Part shown: piece by piece, positions 47,954-52,414 of the stretch
How the letters are laid out: each line of letters begins with the position of its first letter
Position numbering within the stretch: position 1 is the first letter of the stretch
From: CAZLHO01 sp964559455
Lineage (GTDB): Bacteria > Krumholzibacteriota > Krumholzibacteriia > LZORAL124-64-63
NCBI GenBank assembly: GCA_964559455.1
Contig: CAZLHO010000016.1
Coordinates: 1 to 52,414 of the forward strand
Length of the DNA: 52,414 nt
Reading direction: 5' to 3'
Notes under the pieces: model-generated
Told to the model about the DNA's origin: nothing
What the model saw: only the letters and a program-made list of their open reading frames with translations
Databases searched by the model: none
Made by a program: the position numbers and the translations under genes

Positions 47954-50900
47954 TCAGCGCCCGCCGTCGAGCTGCCGCAGCAGCACCTCGACCGCCGTCT
48001 CGAGCTGGCGGTCGCGGCCTGAGGCGGCTGCAGCCGGGTCGTTGTCCACCAGGTGGTCTGGCTCGAGCTGGGCGTTCTCCAGATAATGGCCCTCGTTGTC
48101 CAGCACCCCCACCTCCGGCATGCCGAAGTAGAGGCTCGGATCCTGCAGGGTCTCCCACCACACCGAGGTCGACGTGCCGGGCACGGGCATGCCCACGATC
48201 TCGCCGATGCCCAGCGTGCGATAGGCGTAGGGGAAGAAGTGGGCCTCGGAGTAGCAGCCCTCGTTGACCAGGACGATCGAGGGCCGCGTCCAGCGCTCCC
48301 AGGGTTCCTGCCCGATCAACTGGCCCCGCGGGTAGTTGCGGGCGTAGCGGACGCCGCTGAGGAAGGTCGTCAGCTTCTCGGCCAGGTTGCCGCCGTTGTT
48401 GAAGCGGGTGTCGACGATCACGGCCTCCTTGTCGGGATAGCGGCCCATGATGTCGTCGAAGGCCTTGCGGTACCAGCGGTCGCTCATGCTGTGCAGGTGC
48501 GTGTAGCCCAGTCGGCCGCCCGACAGCCGTTCGACCTCGGCCCGGCGCGTCTCGACCCAGCGCTCGTAGAGCAGGTCGTAGAGGCCGCGGGTCGAGACGG
48601 GCTTGACCGTCTCCTCCCATTCCTGCTTGCCGTCGGCGCTGCGCAGCGAAAGCAGCAACGGTTCGCCGGCCTTGTGGTTCAGCAGCGGCAGGTGGTTCAT
48701 GCCCGCGGTCACCTTGACGCCGTCGATCTTCTCGATCAAGGCGCCGGGCTCGACCGGAGTGCCGGTCCGGGCCAGGGGGCCCTTGGCCAGCACCTCGACG
48801 ATCCGCAGGCCGTCCTTGTCCCATTCCTGGTCGAAGAAGGCGCCCAGCGACGCGGTCTGATCGCGGCCCTCCGGGCGGGAGACGAAGGTGGCGCCGGTAT
48901 GCGAGGCGTTGAGCTCGCCCAGCATCTCGCTCAGCATCTCCGCGAAGTCCCAGTTGTCGGCGATGTGGGGCAGGAAGCGCGCGTACTCGTCGCGGTAGAA
49001 GTCCCAGTCCACGCCGTGCATGTCCTCGTTGTAGAACTTGCGCTGCATCGTCCGCCAGACGTGGTCGAACATCACGGCGCGCTCGGCAACGGCGTCCAGG
49101 TTCATGTGGGCGGCGAAGGAGATCGACTTGCGGTCGCCGGAGTCGATATCCACGCTCACGGGCTTGCCGTCGGCCAGCAGGAAGACCTTTTCGCCCTCGG
49201 GGTCGATCTGCAGCGAGCCGGCGCTGCGGGCGCCGAGCTTGGCCAGCAGCTTGGCCTCGCCCTTGCGGTGCTCGTAACGCCACAGGTCGTAGCCCTTCTC
49301 GAAGCGGGCCAGGTAGACCAGCTTCTCGCCGTCGGGGGTCACGGCGGCGCCGGCCAGGCTCGCGGAGTGGATGGTCAACCGCACCGTGCGGTCCTCCAGG
49401 CCGTCCAGCTCGAGCTTCAGCGGATCGGGCACCGCGGGCGGCTCGAAGCCGCTGGGCAGCTTCTTCTTCCCGTCCTTTTCCTCGTCCTTCTTCTCTTCCT
49501 TCTTTTCGTCCTTCCCGTCGTCGCCCTCGTCCTTGTTGTCCTCGGCGAGCTTGGCGACCTCCAGTTCGGCCTCGCTCAGGTTGAAGCGGCGCCAGGCCTC
49601 CTGGGTCAGGAAGGCGGCGTAGACGTCCTGCTGGCCGCTGAAGCCGCCGTGACGGCGCAGCCCGTGCCGGTCGGTGAACCAGTGCAGCATCTTGCCGCCG
49701 CCGGCCCAGACCGGGTGGAAGTCCTCGTAGCCGCTCAGGGTCAGGTTCCGCAGCTCGCCCTCGCCCGAGCTGGCGATCAGGCCGACTTCCTCGGACCAGC
49801 GGCCGGGGCTGAGGAAGGTGGTCAGGAACCACTCGCCGTCGGGCGACCAGTCGAACCACATGTCGCCGTCGGCGTAGGAGTAGTTCTGCTTCCCGTCCAG
49901 GATCGTGCGCATCCTGCCGCTCTCCACGTCGACGACCTTCAGGGTCGTGCGGTTGGCGAAGAAGGCGATCTCCTCGCCGTCGGGCGACCAGCGGGGCTGG
50001 AAGGCCTCGTCGCCGTCGACGACCAGGGGCCGCTCGTCGAAGAGGGCGGCGCCGTAGAAGAAGGGCTCGTCGTCGCGGGCGATGGTGCTGATGTAGAGGT
50101 TCCAGCCGCCGTCGCGCTCGCCGGCGTAGACCAGCGAACGCCCGTCGGGGCTGAATTCCACCCCGCGTTCCTGGCCGGGGGTGTCGGTGATCCGGCGGGT
50201 CTCGTCGTGCTCGACCGAGGTCACGAAGATCTCGCCCCGGGCGATGAAGGCCAGCTCCTTGCCGGTGGGCGAGAGGGCGATCTCGGTCAGGTCGCCGCGC
50301 AGGGGGGTCCACTGCGGACCGTCTTCGCGGAGGTCGGCGGCGATGCTCAGCGAAACCTTGCGGGGAGCGTCGGCGCCGGCGGGCATCAGCCAGATCTCCC
50401 CGTTCCAGCCGTAGCACAGGTCGCCGTCGTCGGAGGCGGTCAGGAAGCGCGCCGGATGGCGCTCGTGATGCGTGACCTGCACCGGCGTCGCGGGATCGGC
50501 CAGGGGCAGGCGCCAGACGTTGAAGGTGCCGTCGCGCTCGCTCAGGTAGTACAGCGACTGGCCGTCCGGGGCCCAGGCGGGGTTGCGGTCGTCGCCGGCG
50601 TATTCGGTGAGCTTGACGTGCTCGCCGCTGCGGGCGTCGTAGAGCCAGAGGTCGCGGGCGAAGGCCGAGGTGTCGTGCTTGCGCCAGATGTCCTCCAGGG
50701 CCTTGCTGTCCTGGTAGGCCAGCCGCCGGCCCTCGCGGTCCCAACGCGCCCCGGGGGCGGGGGTCGTCAGCACGTAGCCCGGACGGCCGCCGGCCACGGG
50801 CGCGCGGTAGAGCTCGGGCAGGGCGCCGTTGCGGGGATATTCGATGTTGTCGGGCAGGTCGATGCGCCCGGAGGTGAACAGGACGGCCCGGCCGTCGGGG

Positions 50901-51271
50901 TCGAAGCATTCGGGCCAGTCGTCCGTGCTGTGGAAGGTCAGCCGCCGGGCCGGTCCGCCCTCGGCGGGGATCAGGAAGACGTCGAAGTTGCCGTGGCGGT
51001 CGGAGGCGAAGGCGATCCACCTTCCGTCGGGCGACCAGACCGGACAGGTGTCGTGGGCCTCGTGCAGGGTCAGCGGCTGGGCGCGGCCGCCGGCGCTGTC
51101 CGCGCGGTACAGGTCGCCGCGGTAGCTGAAGACGATGCTTTCCCCGTCCGGGGAGATCGCGGGCCAGCGCATCCACAGGGGGTCGTCCGCGGCCCCGGCG
51201 TCGGCGGCCAGGACGGCCGCGGCCAGCAGGACGGCGCAAATCGACAGGGTGATCCGGCGACGATCGGGCAT
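47954..51271 (-). CDS. Exported Tricorn-like S41 serine protease
   Basis: A 1105-residue protein. Signal peptide MPDRRRITLSICAVLLAAAV is followed by a cleavage site near AGA. Residues about 30-520 form two beta-propellers made of WD40-like PD40/TolB repeats (FSPDGRSLVYAG, WSPDGEEIAFFANR, WAPDGQSLYYLSERDG). A highly charged Lys/Glu/Asp linker follows near residues 575-605, then a C1 helical domain (RKFYNEDMHGVDWDFYRDEYARFLPH), a PDZ domain (VEPGALIEKIDGVKV) and the C2 protease core. There AVIVDTRFNNGGNLAEKL and EGCYSEAHFFPYAYRTLG carry the nucleophilic Ser and oxyanion region. This is the full Tricorn order, which degrades peptides. ATG 51271 has GGAGG eight bases upstream. Confidence 0.92.
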   Translation of the reverse strand: MPDRRRITLSICAVLLAAAVLAADAGAADDPLWMRWPAISPDGESIVFSYRGDLYRADSAGGRAQPLTLHEAHDTCPVWSPDGRWIAFASDRHGNFDVFLIPAEGGPARRLTFHSTDDWPECFDPDGRAVLFTSGRIDLPDNIEYPRNGALPELYRAPVAGGRPGYVLTTPAPGARWDREGRRLAYQDSKALEDIWRKHDTSAFARDLWLYDARSGEHVKLTEYAGDDRNPAWAPDGQSLYYLSERDGTFNVWRLPLADPATPVQVTHHERHPARFLTASDDGDLCYGWNGEIWLMPAGADAPRKVSLSIAADLREDGPQWTPLRGDLTEIALSPTGKELAFIARGEIFVTSVEHDETRRITDTPGQERGVEFSPDGRSLVYAGERDGGWNLYISTIARDDEPFFYGAALFDERPLVVDGDEAFQPRWSPDGEEIAFFANRTTLKVVDVESGRMRTILDGKQNYSYADGDMWFDWSPDGEWFLTTFLSPGRWSEEVGLIASSGEGELRNLTLSGYEDFHPVWAGGGKMLHWFTDRHGLRRHGGFSGQQDVYAAFLTQEAWRRFNLSEAELEVAKLAEDNKDEGDDGKDEKKEEKKDEEKDGKKKLPSGFEPPAVPDPLKLELDGLEDRTVRLTIHSASLAGAAVTPDGEKLVYLARFEKGYDLWRYEHRKGEAKLLAKLGARSAGSLQIDPEGEKVFLLADGKPVSVDIDSGDRKSISFAAHMNLDAVAERAVMFDHVWRTMQRKFYNEDMHGVDWDFYRDEYARFLPHIADNWDFAEMLSEMLGELNASHTGATFVSRPEGRDQTASLGAFFDQEWDKDGLRIVEVLAKGPLARTGTPVEPGALIEKIDGVKVTAGMNHLPLLNHKAGEPLLLSLRSADGKQEWEETVKPVSTRGLYDLLYERWVETRRAEVERLSGGRLGYTHLHSMSDRWYRKAFDDIMGRYPDKEAVIVDTRFNNGGNLAEKLTTFLSGVRYARNYPRGQLIGQEPWERWTRPSIVLVNEGCYSEAHFFPYAYRTLGIGEIVGMPVPGTSTSVWWETLQDPSLYFGMPEVGVLDNEGHYLENAQLEPDHLVDNDPAAAASGRDRQLETAVEVLLRQLDGGR

Positions 51272-51335
51272 GGGAGAGTCCTCCATTCCATGGCAAGCAA
51301 ATACGGAACGGCTGAGCCGTCCCGGTGGCGGGGCG

Positions 51336-51364
51336 ATTGTGCCCCATCGGCGGGGAGCGATCAA
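51336..51364 (-). promoter_or_regulatory. Promoter of the Tricorn-like protease gene
   Basis: The minus strand reads TTGATC, 17 bases and CACAAT. The predicted leader is about 58 bases. Confidence 0.4.
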
Positions 51365-51457
51365 CAAGATGGCGGCGAGGGCGGGAATCCGCGAACCGCG
51401 CTAACCCGCAAAAGCGCTGTCCGCGGTCCCCGACCCTCGCCAGCAGAATCCAGTCAG

Positions 51458-52414
51458 CTAGGGGGATCCGCGCAGGGCGATGTCGCCGTCATCGGTCCGG
51501 ATCCGGATCCGTCCCTCGCCGTCGCCCAGCACCCCTCGCGCCGTTCCGTCGTCCTGGCGGAACGAGACGCCGTCGGGAAGGTCGCTCAGATCGATATCCC
51601 CAGAGTCGGTCGCCAGATCGACCGCCGCCGACAGTCCCGACGGTAAATCCAGGCAGACGTCGCCGTCCTCCATCTCGACGTCCCAGTCGATGTCGGCCGC
51701 CGGCAGCAGGTCGAGCACGACGTCGCCGTCGCCGCCGCGCAGCAGCAGGGCGGGAGCGGTCACGCGGAGCAGCTCCGCGTAGCCGTCTTCCAGGTGAATC
51801 TCGAAGTTGCCGCGGCACTTGCGGACGGAGATCTCGCCGTCGTCGCTCCGCAGGCGGCAGTGGGGGGCGGCCACGTCGACGAGCATCAGCTCCCCGTCCT
51901 CCGCCCGGATGTCCAGATCGCCCTGCAGGTCGGTCGCCCTGAGGTCGCCGTCCTCCATGACGACCGCCACGCGGTCGGCGAGGATGTCCTGCAGGACGAC
52001 GTCGCCGTCGTCGAGCGTGCAGTCGATGTCGGCGCGCCAGCCCTCGATCTCGACGTCGCCGTCGTCGCCGACGAGTTCGAGCCGGACGCCGGCGGGGGCG
52101 CGCACCATATACTCGTAGCGGTAGTTGTTCGTGATGAAGAAGATGTTGACGCCGCTCATCACTTTCTCACGGCCGGCGACGCGGATCTCGTTCCCGTCCC
52201 GCGAGAAATCGACGGTCAGGGCCGGTTCGCCGCCAGTGCCGATCTTCTTGTAGCTGACGTGGTAGACGACTTTCACGTCGATGACGTCGCGGCTCCAGGG
52301 AGTGACGACGACATCGCCGTCGCCGTGCTCCAGATGCAGCACGGCGCCCGAGACGGCTTCGAAGCTCTCGTGGAACTCCTTGCTGACTTCGCGGGCCGAT
52401 GCGGCGGCGGCTGT
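51458..52414 (-). CDS. DUF4097-like beta-repeat protein (N-terminus outside the window)
   Basis: The visible 318 residues are open to the window edge, so the start and any signal peptide lie beyond it. The segment from about GAVLHLEHGDGDVVVTPWSR resembles the start of DUF4097 putative-adhesin domains. It is followed by nine or more repeats built on (D/E)DG(D/E), for example VGDDGDVEIEG, LDDGDVVLQD, MEDGDLRATD, AEDGELMLVD, SDDGEISVRK and MEDGDVCLDL. The interval between successive DG motifs is 18 or 19 residues through most of the array and about 21 near the end. Such regular hydrophobic/acidic strands are expected to stack as a beta-helix. Function is unknown; calcium binding by the acidic turns is possible. 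The 186-base gap to the protease gene holds that gene's promoter. Confidence 0.72.
   Translation of the reverse strand, partial: TAAAASAREVSKEFHESFEAVSGAVLHLEHGDGDVVVTPWSRDVIDVKVVYHVSYKKIGTGGEPALTVDFSRDGNEIRVAGREKVMSGVNIFFITNNYRYEYMVRAPAGVRLELVGDDGDVEIEGWRADIDCTLDDGDVVLQDILADRVAVVMEDGDLRATDLQGDLDIRAEDGELMLVDVAAPHCRLRSDDGEISVRKCRGNFEIHLEDGYAELLRVTAPALLLRGGDGDVVLDLLPAADIDWDVEMEDGDVCLDLPSGLSAAVDLATDSGDIDLSDLPDGVSFRQDDGTARGVLGDGEGRIRIRTDDGDIALRGSP

Noticed and set aside
1..52414. tRNA, rRNA, CRISPR arrays, insertion sequences and prophage
   Set aside because: No cloverleaf with a CCA-type end, no repeat-spacer array, no transposase, integrase or phage gene was seen, and GC is uniform except for the AT-rich promoter islands near 34930 and 37480.

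Overview
This window comes from the chromosome of a very GC-rich (around 70% by eye), Gram-negative, free-living bacterium. Two Omp85-type outer-membrane proteins, many signal peptides, a selenocysteine-containing SelD and an AddAB pair of the alphaproteobacterial type point to a diderm. The combination of secreted GYWKNHP and beta-propeller proteins, Tricorn-like protease and CydA-like cytochrome c fusions fits an under-studied FCB-type lineage (for example Krumholzibacteriota or Eisenbacteria). That placement is inference; no rRNA or other marker is present. No tRNA, rRNA, insertion sequence, prophage or CRISPR array was found. Coding density is high; the only gene-free stretch over 300 bases is 19178-19609.

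Layout. 1-5230 (mostly minus strand): an HDOD regulator behind a sigma28-type promoter, a SelD whose catalytic residue is encoded by in-frame UGA, an Omp85-like protein, an unknown protein behind a sigma54-type promoter, a fumarylacetoacetase-family hydrolase and an Hsp20 chaperone. 5509-9413 (plus): an envelope operon with a second Omp85-like protein, a lipid-linked glycan flippase and a small membrane protein. 9427-18630 (minus): beta-propeller protein, AddA and AddB as one overlapping unit, then an M28 peptidase. 18812-20510 (plus): a small conserved protein, a promoter-to-terminator unit that looks like a non-coding RNA, and a secreted GYWKNHP protein. 20530-25467 (minus): two CydA-like membrane subunits each fused to a cytochrome c, an RlmB/TrmH methyltransferase and an aldehyde dehydrogenase. 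25608-28993: AI-2E-type exporter, a PAS-only protein and a threonine-dehydratase-like enzyme.

29222-34190 is a four-gene plus-strand operon (DUF5989, carbamoyltransferase, SxtJ, TPR-SGNH hydrolase), a conserved association linked to surface or secreted glycan modification. 34325-37677 looks like a light- and B12-responsive island: a MerR-type regulator with the complete adenosylcobalamin photoreceptor signature (W-x9-EH plus a histidine ligand), a translationally coupled SDR/DUF2867 protein, a fasciclin-domain protein and a truncated DUF378 reading frame. Three AT-rich promoters there carry TTGACA boxes at 17-bp spacing and 11-bp-spaced TnGACA-like repeats.

37875-47878 holds two tandem DUF3857/transglutaminase proteins, a GYD-like protein, a large MFS/spermidine-synthase-like/TPR fusion, and an ECF sigma / anti-sigma / membrane-protein operon with a GAAC-N17-CGTC autoregulatory promoter. 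47954-52414 holds a Tricorn-like S41 protease and a partial DUF4097-like beta-repeat protein.

Several housekeeping-type promoters share an extended minus-10 of the form TGC-TAnnnT with a minus-35 box 16-17 bp upstream. Two genes (the FAH hydrolase and the AI-2E exporter) appear to be leaderless.
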